Part shown: positions 53,933 through 63,499 of the stretch, in pieces | Layout: every line of letters begins with the position of its first letter | Numbering within the stretch: position 1 is the stretch's first letter | From: Zygaena filipendulae | Taxonomy: Eukaryota; Arthropoda; Insecta; Lepidoptera; Zygaenidae | NCBI GenBank assembly: GCA_907165275.2 | Contig: CAJRBF020000005.1 | Span: forward strand, 558,001-622,000 | Length of the DNA: 64,000 nt | Reading direction: 5' to 3' | Position numbers and translations under genes: made by a program | Notes under the pieces: generated by a model | Told to the model about the DNA's origin: nothing | Seen by the model: the letters and a program-made list of their open reading frames with translations, nothing else | Databases searched by the model: none

Positions 53933-54619
53933 ATGTCTTTAACACTATCAATTACGGGAAACTCATCAATTTTAACTACTTATTACTCTCCCACCCTACA
54001 ACTTAATGGAGAATATGAGTGTGCTCTGTTATATTTATCTACATTTAATTCAATTCCAAATATTGACTATAGAAATAATAAATTTTACTATGGTACTAAT
54101 GAAGTAATTACTCTACCGGAAGGAGCCTATGAATTGCAAGATATCAGTGACTATATAAAATCAGAAATAAAAGACGCAACATTTCAACTTCACTGTAATA
54201 ACAACACATTAAAAATATCCATACACTGCACCAAAGATATTGATTTTACCAAGACAGATTCTCTAGGAAATTTGCTGGGCTATGGAAATAAGTTTCTGAA
54301 AGCAAATAAATGGCATGTTTCACATCTGCCAGTGAACATTTTGCCTACGACCGTGGTGAGAGTCGAATGTGATATAGTGAGTGGATCATATATAAACGGT
54401 GAACCAAGCCATATTGTTTACGAATTTGCACCTAACGTGCCGCCTGGATATAGAATCATCGAAACCCCTAAAAACGCGATATATTTCCGAATCAATCAAA
54501 GTAATATCAACTGCATCCATATTAGATTTTTGGACATAAATAATAAATTAGTCAATTTACGTGGTGAAGAAGTGCCACTTTTTTTGCATTTGAGAAACAT
54601 TAGTAAAAATAATGATTGA
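53933..54619 (+). CDS. Polinton minor capsid (penton-like) protein
   Basis: 228 residues, intact. The sequence is rich in beta strands with few helices. The opening LTLSITGNSSILTTYYSPTLQLNGEYECALLYLSTFNSIPNI is characteristic of the single jelly-roll minor capsid protein in insect Polintons, which would form the pentameric vertices. A later conserved region is LLGYGNKFLKANKWHVSHLPVNI, and the C-terminal strand contains EEVPLFLHLRNIS. It precedes the major capsid gene, as commonly seen, and overlaps the next ORF by 8 nt (ATGATTGA). Confidence 0.85.
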   Translation: MSLTLSITGNSSILTTYYSPTLQLNGEYECALLYLSTFNSIPNIDYRNNKFYYGTNEVITLPEGAYELQDISDYIKSEIKDATFQLHCNNNTLKISIHCTKDIDFTKTDSLGNLLGYGNKFLKANKWHVSHLPVNILPTTVVRVECDIVSGSYINGEPSHIVYEFAPNVPPGYRIIETPKNAIYFRINQSNINCIHIRFLDINNKLVNLRGEEVPLFLHLRNISKNND

Positions 54620-54836
54620 TTACAATAAATACGTGCCTCGAAAATCAAAAACTATCAGTTCTGCGCGAGTAACCCTCAATAAAACATCTCCTTATAGGAA
54701 AAAAAATAAGTTAATTCGAAAATCAAAAATCGTCAGTTCTGCGCGAGTAACCCTCAACAAAACATCTTGTAGGAAAAAAAATAAGTTAAATAAAGATAAT
54801 AAAGCATTCCTTAAATTAATCGGATTATTAAAATGA
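54612..54836 (+). CDS. Small basic repeat protein (core-like)
   Basis: 74 residues with about 35 percent Lys/Arg. It consists of two near-identical blocks, RKSKTISSARVTLNKTS..RKKNKL (10-34) and RKSKIVSSARVTLNKTS..RKKNKL (36-60), and a tail NKAFLKLIGLLK. The charge and size are like DNA-condensing core peptides of adenoviruses, but no homology is claimed. It is packed between the two capsid genes: it overlaps the upstream stop by 8 nt and its own TGA overlaps the next ATG as ATGA. Confidence 0.6.
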   Translation: MIDYNKYVPRKSKTISSARVTLNKTSPYRKKNKLIRKSKIVSSARVTLNKTSCRKKNKLNKDNKAFLKLIGLLK

Positions 54837-56047
54837 ATATCTTAGACGTTTTATCTGTTCCATCTTACGACAATTCCGTTGAAGGGGTCGAATTCCATTC
54901 ATATAAACCATATGTAACAAGTTTCAACAGGAATGATGAAATACGCATTCCGATCAACCAACAAGATTTGTACATATTGCCATCAGCGAGCACTTTATAC
55001 TTGGAAGGACAAGTTGATGTTAAAAAACGAGATACTAAAGAGCAAGTAAACACTGTAAATTTTACAAATAATTCTCTTCTTTACCTATTTCAAGATATTC
55101 GGTATGAGTTAAACGGAGTTGAAATAGATAAAATAAAAAACGCAGGAATAAGTACTACAATGAAAGCGTTGGTTTCAATGAATGAGAGTGAATCTTAAAT
55201 TTCAAGAGCCTGGGGCTGGGATATAGGCGGTATTACAAATACTCACCGAGGCAGTTTCGCAGTTTCCATTCCCCTCAAAAATATACTTGGCTTCGCTGAA
55301 GATTATCAAAAAGTTGTGATCAATTGTCGGCACGAATTGATATTGTTACGAAGCAACACAAATTTAAACGCTGTGAAACTTAACAACGATGAGGTTATTG
55401 AAGACGTAATTATAAATAAAATAATTTGGCGGGTACCACACGTACGAGTTTCAGATAGAGAAAAGATTAATCTTCTCAAGTATTTAGAAAAAGACCGACC
55501 ACTCCAGATTGTATTTAGAAATTGGGATTTGTATGAATATCCAGCTTTACCTAAAACCACTAAACATACGTGGTCAATAAAAACTGCATCTCAAATAGAA
55601 AAACCACGATATGTAATTATTGGATTGCAAACGAACCGAAAGAACAATGCAAGTTCTGATATGGCGCAGTTCGATCATTGTAACCTAAGTAACGTCAAGG
55701 TGTACCTTAACTCAACTTACTTTCCATATGAAAATTTAAATATAAACTTTGCAAATGACAGATTTGCTTTAATATACGAGCAATACGCAAGATTTCAACA
55801 GTCGTATTATGGAAGGCGATCAGAAGCTTTGCTAAGCCCTAAGCAATTCAAAGATTTAACGCCATTGTTCGTTATCGATTGCTCCAGACAAATTGACAAT
55901 TTGAAGTCAGGGCCTGTTGTCGACGTACGCGTTGAACTCGAAGCAGATTCTGAGATACCTGATCAAACTTCAGCCTACTGTCTTATACTCAACGATTGCA
56001 TTATCGAGTATAAACCACTCAGCAGCACGGTGAAAAAACTATCATGA
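54833..56047 (+). pseudogene. Polinton major capsid protein, in-frame stop
   Basis: 404 codons plus stop. The double jelly-roll major capsid protein family is indicated by the opening DVLSVPSYDNSVEGVEFHSYKPY, EIRIPINQQDLYILPSASTLYLEGQV, YLFQDIRYELNGVEIDKIKNAG, and later GWDIGGITNTHRGSFAVSIPLKNILGFAEDYQKVVINCRHELIL and IDCSRQIDNLKSGPVVDVRVELE. Proteins of this type are often named F54H12.2-like in insect annotations. A TAA at 55196-55198 interrupts the same frame, with convincing family sequence on both sides, so it is a premature stop. The gene starts within the stop of the basic protein (ATGA) and ends in the same way against the next. Confidence 0.88.
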
Positions 56048-56544
56048 ATCCTGACATTATAATAGCCGATCTTCAAGGTTTTAAAGATGCGAATAATAAA
56101 TTCATTGTTAAAGAAGTGGCAATTGCAACAAAATACCAAACACAAACATTTTTAGTTAAACCACCATACTCCTATAATTTTTTAACATTCGAAGAAAAAA
56201 AACAAGTTCAGTGGTTGCAACGAAACAGAGGTATTTACTGGAATGAAGGCTATATAGATTATAGAGAGTTTCAACGAGTCATCGCTCCTTATTTAGAACA
56301 TAAAAAGGTCCTAGTAAAAGGAATCGAAAAAATCAAGTGGATCAAAGAATTATGCTCTAATTGCGAAGTTATAGATTTAAGCAAGAAACTTGAAGAAATA
56401 AGCTTTTCAAACTTTTCTACATTACATAAAGTGTACTGTACTGATTTATTCAACCATAACTGTGTTAATCATAAGAAATATTGTGCGTTAAAAAATGTAA
56501 CTTGTTTAAAATTATGTTATTTAGAAAACTATTTTAGTAATTGA
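56044..56544 (+). CDS. Polinton-associated DLQGF protein, unknown function
   Basis: 166 residues, intact. It begins MNPDIIIADLQGFKDANNKFIVKEVAI, followed by FLVKPPYSYNFLTFEEKKQVQWLQRNRGIYWNEG, then a C-terminal half ending in a cluster of Cys/His (CTDLFNHNCVNHKKYCALKNVTCLKLC). A similar N-terminal D-x-Q-G-F start recurs in insect Polinton-type proteins I recall, and the beta-strand plus Asp/Gln-Gly-Phe pattern hints at an RNase H-like fold. I see no complete catalytic set. It overlaps the major capsid stop by ATGA and ends the rightward block. Confidence 0.65.
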   Translation: MNPDIIIADLQGFKDANNKFIVKEVAIATKYQTQTFLVKPPYSYNFLTFEEKKQVQWLQRNRGIYWNEGYIDYREFQRVIAPYLEHKKVLVKGIEKIKWIKELCSNCEVIDLSKKLEEISFSNFSTLHKVYCTDLFNHNCVNHKKYCALKNVTCLKLCYLENYFSN

Positions 56545-56898
56545 AATCTATCACTTTTAATTTTTTCATTAAAAATAATTAATAATAACTTGGTTTTTTA
56601 CTAAACCTTACCCTCGTATAGTATTATGAAAACACCGATTTTATTAGCCCATTGTTTTATTACAAAAACATATATGAATATAAATATAGTCATCTTACAT
56701 AAACAAATAACAAATTTTACACATAGCCGTTATACTGTCGTTGAAATTTTGTTAATTAATGCTTCAGTACCATCCAAAATATTATTTGTAGCACTTTCAT
56801 CCTGAACTGGATATTGAGCCGTCACTAGCGCCATCGACTTGGATTGCCAACATACTTTGTCTTCCTCTACGTTATTTTCTTCATCTTACTTATTAATT
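56545..56898. repeat. Intergenic region with a diverged copy of the next ORF's 3' end
   Basis: 56735-56850 resembles 56938-57045, for example TTGAAATTTTGTTAATTAATGC in both. It is therefore a degenerate tandem duplicate of the 3' part of the minus-strand ORF next to it. The rest is AT-rich; AATTAATAATAA near 56576 may hold polyadenylation signals. Confidence 0.65.
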
Positions 56899-57336
56899 TT
56901 ACATGTATAAACATGCACTATAGCCGCTTATTTTTTTTGAAATTTTGTTAATTAATGCCTCAGCATCATCCAAAATATGATCTGTTGCACTTCCATCCTT
57001 AACAGGATATTTAGCCTTCACTAACACCAACGAATTTTCTGGATTGCTTACGTCAGTAATGCTAAGTTTAATTAGCTTTGTTGTTTTCCTTAACGGCTCC
57101 CTGCTGGCTACGAATGTGGTGCCAAAGCTCCTCTTTTTTACACTCTGCTTGCTCAATGAACTGCATGCTCCATCTTCGTTCTTGTTAAACACCTCTTCAA
57201 AGGCGGCTTGTGTGGTTTGTGAAAGCAACGTTGGCTGCAGCTTTCTGGACTTTTTCCTTTTGCTGACTTCAGGAAATTCTTGACTAAACCCTTCTAGAGG
57301 ATCTTGTGCGCATTGTTCATCACTAGGAGTAAACAT
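56899..57336 (-). CDS. Unknown 145-residue Polinton protein
   Basis: ATG at 57336, 145 residues, no family recognised. The N-terminal half is polar and contains a basic patch KRKKSRK (27-33). The C-terminal half looks folded: TKLIKLSITDVSNPENSLVLVKAKYPVKDGSATDHILDDAEALINKISKKI. The diverged copy of its 3' end beside it implies duplication and decay of a paralogue. It faces the rightward genes tail to tail. Confidence 0.5.
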   Translation of the reverse strand: MFTPSDEQCAQDPLEGFSQEFPEVSKRKKSRKLQPTLLSQTTQAAFEEVFNKNEDGACSSLSKQSVKKRSFGTTFVASREPLRKTTKLIKLSITDVSNPENSLVLVKAKYPVKDGSATDHILDDAEALINKISKKISGYSACLYM

Positions 57337-57411
57337 GATCTAAAACAATCAAAAAATTATAATCGGTCCACTTATCAGAATAATAGTAGGTACTTAACAA
57401 ATAAAAAATGC

Positions 57412-57600
57412 ATGCTTACAATTCCAAATCGATACGAAGCTGATGACAGTACCTCGGTCGAGCGCGTCTCGGTAATGACTGTTCGAGGAGCTAAACAAAA
57501 CTACAGTGCCTATGTGTTGAAGTTTCCAAGTTGGAACATGTCTAAACATGTTACTGTTTGTACAAGCACAGAGACTGATGATCATATTTCTATGTTGTAA
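57412..57600 (+). CDS. Unknown 62-residue ORF
   Basis: MLTIPNRYEADD...SVMTVRGAKQNYSAYVLKFPSWNMSKHVTVCTSTETDDHISML. Divergent from the ORF at 56899-57336, with about 75 bp between starts. It has no recognised family. Amino-acid use looks protein-like rather than random, so it may be real or a fragment. Confidence 0.35.
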   Translation: MLTIPNRYEADDSTSVERVSVMTVRGAKQNYSAYVLKFPSWNMSKHVTVCTSTETDDHISML

Positions 57601-57929
57601 TGTTATATGTTATTATTGTGATTATAATGAAACATGTCGGTACATGTTCAAACAGCAACATTGTATTTATATCAAAGTGAAAGTCAAATAAAACTCTTGG
57701 TTTTAATGTAATTTAAAATTTATTTATATTTCAGAAAACACTAAAATTAACTTACACTGTATTCATATTTACTTAATATTAATACATATCTATTACATAA
57801 TATTGCTTACAATTTCGTATATAATTATAATAATCATTATCCTACGGATAATTAAAACAATCTTATTTCTACCTAATATTTTATAATACTCTATATTAAT
57901 AGTTACATTCTATGAAATAGTGAAAAAAA
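57601..57929. other. AT-rich spacer
   Basis: No gene. It lies at the 3' side of the leftward polymerase gene and contains several AATAAA-like words (for example CAAATAAAAC near 57686). Confidence 0.5.
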
Positions 57930-60900
57930 TTAAGCAGTACAACCAAATATTGTCTGATTACCCCAGGCGATGGTTGTCACCTTATCTGATTCTAACAACC
58001 GCTTATCATCATTGGCTGAAAGAGCAATTTTATTTACGGATTGAGTAAATATTTCATGCTTGATTGTTTTAAACAAAACGTTTCTTTTTCGAACGACATC
58101 ACAATTGTATAAGACATGTTTATAGTCTGATGCATGCAAATTTTTAATTACATTTCGTTTTGTTCCTTTTGCTTTTTTCATCGTTCTATCTGAAGTTTTA
58201 ATACAATAAAGCTTTGACCTTAACCCTACAAACTCCTTAACTATCTTACCACCCATTTCATCCTTAAACAACCCAGGAATCTTTTTGTTTACAATTGGCA
58301 AACCAAACTTGTTATTGTAATCGTAACTGCTAGTATCAAAATATTTTAGAAAATTCATTTTAAAATCTCTTTAAACATCTTCTGTCTGTATATTGTAAAT
58401 AAAACTATCAGTATCAGTATAACATACTTCAATACGATTTTCGTAAAATGGCTTTATTACTCAGTAATGGAAGTCATACATATGACTTTTAGAAAGTTCG
58501 AGTACAGCAAATCCAATGTAGATCGGCTTGTTTAGAACAACCCTTGAACGTTTCATTTGTATTGCTACTAGGTCGTCAGAAAATATTGATGCGCTGTGAA
58601 AATTTGGGTTGGCTATCAACTTCTCGGCACCAATAAATTTTTTTGTTTGGTTATTCATGTCTGACCACTTATTTATCAATCGTACATCTACCCATTGTTC
58701 TGTGTTTTCCAATGTTTTTCCAAATATACTATTATTTAACAACTTAAAAAAATCTTGTTCAAAAACAGATTGAGCTCTTTGACGCAGCTCAGTATTAAGG
58801 TCTATATATTGTTTTAAAAAATTACTTTGTTTGAAAGTTATAGCTCGATGGATTTTTCTTAAAACCAAACCGTGTTCTAAGCATTTTTTAAGGTGAACGT
58901 CATGAATAACGTAGTGATATTTGTCATATAAGTTGGGTATTAATTTTTTTGTTTTTCCTGTGGGAGATTTAATTTTTTCAGGACAAAATGGAAAATCATT
59001 GTGTTGGGTGTGTAAATTTGAAGGATAAAATAAATCAACCTCAAGAATAAAGCCATTTTCAGCGTCATCCGTAATGTGTACTATATTTACCTCTAACTTC
59101 TTAATTTCACTATCGCTTAAAAATCTGAAGTCTGAATGAGGTAATGTTTGACACATACTATATCCATACAAATTATTACAATCTAAATACATAATGTACG
59201 AGCTTGGCGTAGAGGGGTCAAAAGTTTCCAGATATCTATGATTAGCTTTAGCGTGTCGTTTGGAGCACATGCACACGCCACCTCTAATACCTTGTTGTAT
59301 CAAACGAAAAATTTCTAAATCACTTATAAGTTCCAACCGAACGCGAGTTTTTAAAAGCATTGCATCAAATGAAAGACTTGATGCAGTAAGATAAAAGGCG
59401 GGATCGAGTTGATAATATTGTTTACATGTTAATCTAAAATTTTCATAGATATCAGTCAACAAAAATCAGTAAATTGACCCATATTATTAATAGAAAACTC
59501 AAGCCACATCGCTCGAGCGTGTTCGTAATCTTCATCGGTAATTGACTCATTCGTAAGCGAGTTAAAAAAACGGTCTTTAGACGGTAAACAGGTATCAGTA
59601 TATCGTTCCCAACTAGACATGTAATCATATGGATACACTCCTTTTCGAGTGAGCAGATTAAAGTGTTTTTCATCAGGATAGTAAGTGATTTTAAGTATCT
59701 AAATTCATCCTTTTTCATGGTTGCGGCTAACTTTTCTATGCTTGTCCCCAAAAACTTGAATGAATCCACAAATCTTATTTGAAAATAATCTTGACCAGAA
59801 ATCGGAATAAACTTTGTGAAAGAAATATAGTTTTCTTTTGTTTTCGGTATTACCTTAATAGACCCAGGAGCTTTCCCTAATTCTTTGATAAAAAGATGAC
59901 AATCATAACCAGACAGGTTATGAAAGACAACAGGCAAGAACTTTGGTACTTGATATTTTAAATTACAGTAACTATGAGCAGCGCCACGGAACTGTCCTGT
60001 CAAATGACAATGATCACGAACTTTATCTACTGTTATTAGACCCTCGCAAATGTGACAAGTCTCTGCGTTCTCATAATTATAAGCATCAGTATCAGTAAAA
60101 ACCATAGGCACGTTTTTATTTAATATTTCGCTGATTTTCTTTGCATCGTCACAAATAGATTTAACAAACTTATCAGCACAATCACGTCCTCTATATGAGG
60201 TTATGTGGTTGTATCGTGAATCTACTGTACAAACGAGGTGATAGACAAAAGCTACAGGTACATGTCGCTGTTGAGTCACTGTAGAAGATTTTAACGGATC
60301 GGGTTCGCAACTATCGTAAGTTTCGAGCATAGCTTCAAAATCTGCATAAACAACAAAAGGAACGTTTTGCTTTTGGTCATAATTTTTAAATTCTATAAAG
60401 GAACCTTTTGGAGGTAATTCGGTAGCCACACCTCCGCAGATATGAGAACATAACTGATCGTTCGAGTTGAAAAATTGTAAACATTGATCGCAAAAGTGCA
60501 ATTTGTTACAATGCTTAGTAATTTGACTTCTAACAAGACGCGACAGATCCTTTATCAAACAGTAATGCGACATATCACCTTCTTCAAGATAAAGTAAATG
60601 AATAACTTTTTTGTTCAATGCGTCTGATTTGTAAAGTGGACCGACCACTAACTTCTTATCATTTAAACCGTATACAAAAATACATATATGCGGATTGTTC
60701 TGTTCAAACCGAGCGATGTCTGAGAAACTCATTGGGAACGATAAGCCATCCACGTTCAACACGTCATTAAATTTAAGATAAGATGAAACTCTATCAGAAT
60801 GACGTTGAGCAGGATACAAAGCAGCAGTTACTGACCATAAAAAACAAAAATTATCATTATTCTTTATATTTAAACAGGCTTTCTTTAATTTGATTAAAGC

Positions 60901-61431
60901 CGGCAACTCAATGAAACTTGAACCACGCAAAGGCTGGTATTTGTTTATGTTAACTTCTAAATGGGAATTATGCAAAAATGTCCAACCACTATCACACTCT
61001 TGAAATTCACTTGCTTTTTTGATCAAACTGGTTTTTACCTCGAAAAATAAAGTATCAAGATTGCAATTTTGATAAAGAGTAAAATTTTTCGTGCCAAATG
61101 GTTTTATCTCTTGGGAATCATTTTTTAACAAGAGAAAAACTCCAAAATATTCGAAATTGGCCTTGACACAGTGATGTTGCTTAAGTGACATTTCAATTAA
61201 CGATTTGATTTTAGTTTGTATATGATCTAAAAAACTTTCTATTGAAGTCTGATCCTCAGAATCCGATGATGTAACTTTATATGAGGCTATTCTGTTGCGA
61301 AAAGCGGAATTAATTTTGAGGATACCTTCACTTAATGTAGAATAATTTTTATTTTTATGATCAGTACTTCGCAAGTGACCTATCCAACGAACACGACTAA
61401 CAAAAACTTTGCAATCTTCACAATACGGCAT
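57930..61431 (-). pseudogene. Protein-primed family B DNA polymerase of the Polinton
   Basis: Minus-strand gene from ATG at 61431. An N-terminal C-X2-C...H zinc-finger-like start (MPYCEDCKVFVSRVRWIGHLRSTDH) precedes a region with FCLWSVTAAL-like sequence. The exonuclease motifs follow: FVVYADFEAM (Exo I), an intervening CHICEG...DHCHLTGQFRGAAHSYCN finger, FHNLSGYDCHLFIKEL (Exo II) and an Exo III-like segment. The polymerase motifs are A (YIMYLDCNNLYGYSM), B (LLNNSIFGKTLEN) and C (CYTDTDSFIYN). Lesions: frameshifts near 59694 and 59464, an in-frame TGA at 58461-58463 and an in-frame TAA near 58368. These two stops isolate a 33-codon stretch holding motif C. Such polymerases replicate linear DNA from a terminal protein. 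This copy cannot make one. Confidence 0.92.
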
Positions 61432-61535
61432 TATGTTAAATTACTATGAATGACACTAAAAACTAAAACTAAATGGAGATACTCCGCAGAAGCTTGTGAA
61501 ATAAATACAGTGTAGGTAAAAATAATTTAAATTAT

Positions 61536-61887
61536 CTACTTAAAACCTTTGTCACTAAAAAATACAGGTTCGCTATCAGTAAACAGCTCGTGTGCTTTGT
61601 GCATAAACTTTTGCAAGGCTCCCCACTGCGAAGTATCACGATTTAATTTTAATTTCAAAGCCACTTGCGCTGACCGCCACCGTTGATCTGGCTGTGCGGT
61701 CGCAGCCTCTTCAGTATTATAAACTCGTACCTCTATATAAAAATCTCCTTCCAGATGTTTATCCAGGCGAACTTTCCCGCCGGGGACTCGAGTGCTGAGG
61801 TAGGTCTGGAGGCCGGTGTTGGTAGACAGCTTATTTTTTTGTTTTGTCACCGGCTCCAGACCGAAGAGGCCTCGTTCGTATTCCGAG
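61536..61887 (-). CDS. Possible 3' exon of an unidentified gene
   Basis: 117 codons open to a TAA at 61536, with no ATG near the 5' end. At 61888 the minus strand has a pyrimidine-rich tract ending TTTTTTTGACAG, a good splice acceptor. The encoded peptide (SEYERGLFGLEPVTKQKNKL...LEGDFYIEVRVYNTEEAATAQPDQRWRSAQVALKLKLNRDTSQWGALQKFMHKAHELFTDSEPVFF) looks protein-like but I recognise no family. It could be a host exon or a captured one at the Polinton edge. The upstream exon was not found; the GC-rich LTR lies where it should be. Confidence 0.4.
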
Positions 61888-61929
61888 CTGTCAAAAAAAT
61901 AAAATAAAAAAATGTTACACAACTTAACC

Positions 61930-63118
61930 GATATTACCCATTAACTACCTAAAAGTCTAAAAGATAAATAATGAATTGTAAGGAAGCAGGCACGCACTCG
62001 CCGCGTGACGAATCCCTCGTCCCCCGCCGCAGGCGCACACACCGGCACCGAGCGCACAGCAACCTACCGCGGCGCGCGGGCTGCGGCGACGCACACATCG
62101 ACAACGAGCGCGCCGCCACGCTCCCCTGCGCCCCGCTACCGCGACTACATAAGCCGGACCGGCCGGCGTGACGCCGTCACTTACCGACGGGTTCCCGCGC
62201 TGCATGCACGTGCGCCCTGCGCTTCTCCACAGAGCGTACGTGTACAGCGGCGCCTGAACTCAGCGGTACAGTGACCATCCGCTTCCGCCTCCGCACATAC
62301 CTCGTCCGACACCTATCCTCGCTCGCTAGGGTGCCCGCATTCTGTCGGCCTACCCAGACGCCGCTCACGCGCCGTCTGGCGACGCCCCACGCTTAGCGGA
62401 CTCACTAGTGTAGCGAACTCCCGACTTCCTTCCGTCCAGACCCCACAGACCCGTCCAAAACAACACCCACACACGCCCCGACGGTGACGGACGGTTTGCG
62501 CCAGGGGGCCCCGGCACCCTACGCTGCACCCGGCCGCCGCCCCGCGGGAAGTATCTCACCTACACACGCCCCGACGGCGACGGACGGTTTGCGCCAGGGA
62601 GCCCCGGCACCCTACGCTGCACCCGGCCGCCGCCCCGGGGGGGATACCACTCACCTACACGCGCCCCGAGGGGTACTCAGCTACTCGCACCAGCTCCGAC
62701 GGTGACGGACAGTTTGCGCCAGGGGGCCCCGGCACCCTACGCTGCACCTGCCCGCCGCCCCGGGGCGAACCCAGACAGACACCCACTCACCCACGCCTAC
62801 TCACCGACCGACCTCAAGCACACAGCCCCTTCCGCTACCGCCTTCCTGCCCCGATTCCCGACCGCCCGTCCGACCGTAGCGACCGCGAACCCCGTAGGGC
62901 CTGTGTACTGGGTAGTAGTATAAGAGTAGCCGTTAAGTGCAGCCTGTGTCATTAATAGTGTATTCGTAGATAGTTATAGTGGAAATAAACGGGCATCCGC
63001 CCGCTAGCACCGTAAGCCGAGCGTTTCATTCCGGATAGGGACCGCCGTACCCCTCTCCTCCTGGAAACATACGATCGCCCGTGGCCCCGAGACGACGCCC
63101 CGGGCCACAGCATCGCAT
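61930..63118 (+). repeat. GC-rich LTR of a gypsy-type element (5' end uncertain)
   Basis: Ends GCATCGCA at about 63117, just before the primer-binding site. TATAAGAG near 62919 and GAAATAAACG near 62981 give a plausible promoter and polyadenylation order. The strong C/G richness begins abruptly near 61990, a candidate for the LTR start, but no terminal TG or duplication could be verified. Confidence 0.6.
62477..62790 (+). repeat. Three GC-rich repeats in the presumed U3
   Basis: The block CGACGGTGACGGAC...CCCGGCACCCTACGCTGCACC occurs at about 62480, 62572 and 62698. The shared core is about 80 bp and spacing is 92-126 bp. Possibly enhancer repeats of the LTR. Confidence 0.8.
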
Positions 63119-63136
63119 TGGCGCCCAACGAAATCA
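63119..63136 (+). other. Primer-binding site of the 3'-most gypsy element
   Basis: TGGCGCCCAACGAAATCA follows the LTR end. TGGCGCC starts are common in gypsy-type and retroviral elements. Confidence 0.75.
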
Positions 63137-63499
63137 ACCCACGGAAGGAGAGGACGGCAAACACCCGCCAGAGCCGCCGCCTTTGCGAACGGCTGAGCAC
63201 CGCATCGTACCGGCCCCCAGCGAAAATCACCCGCAGAAGGAGAACAAGGCAAGCCCGTCGTCATTGTAATCGCCGTTGCGACGGCCGAGCACCGCATCGC
63301 GCCGACGCCGACCGAAACACCCGCAAGAAACGAAGGTAACCCCCGCCGTAATCGTCGCATTACGCCGACCGATTTAGCAACCGACATTAGCAACCGATTT
63401 AGTGACAAAAAAAAAATAAGGCCACATTTGTAAGAAACCAGGAAAGCAGAAAACCGGAAACCGGTAAACCGTAAGAAACCGGGAAACCGGCAAAAACAG
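63137..63499 (+). other. GC-rich leader of the 3'-most gypsy element
   Basis: Non-coding. A block CCGAGCACCGCATCG-like occurs twice (about 63195 and 63288). A run of AAACCGG words lies at 63440-63495 directly before the gag ATG. Confidence 0.55.

Larger units (their letters stand above)
49500..61431. mobile_element. Maverick/Polinton DNA transposon, decayed
   Basis: One block contains the diagnostic Polinton set: packaging ATPase, retroviral-like integrase, adenain-like protease, major and minor jelly-roll capsid proteins, and protein-primed DNA polymerase B. Ten genes run rightward with gaps mostly under 150 bp or overlaps, and the polymerase runs leftward from the far end. At least eight coding lesions are seen, so it is inactive. 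Long terminal inverted repeats were not found; the given ends are the outermost genes. Confidence 0.92.
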
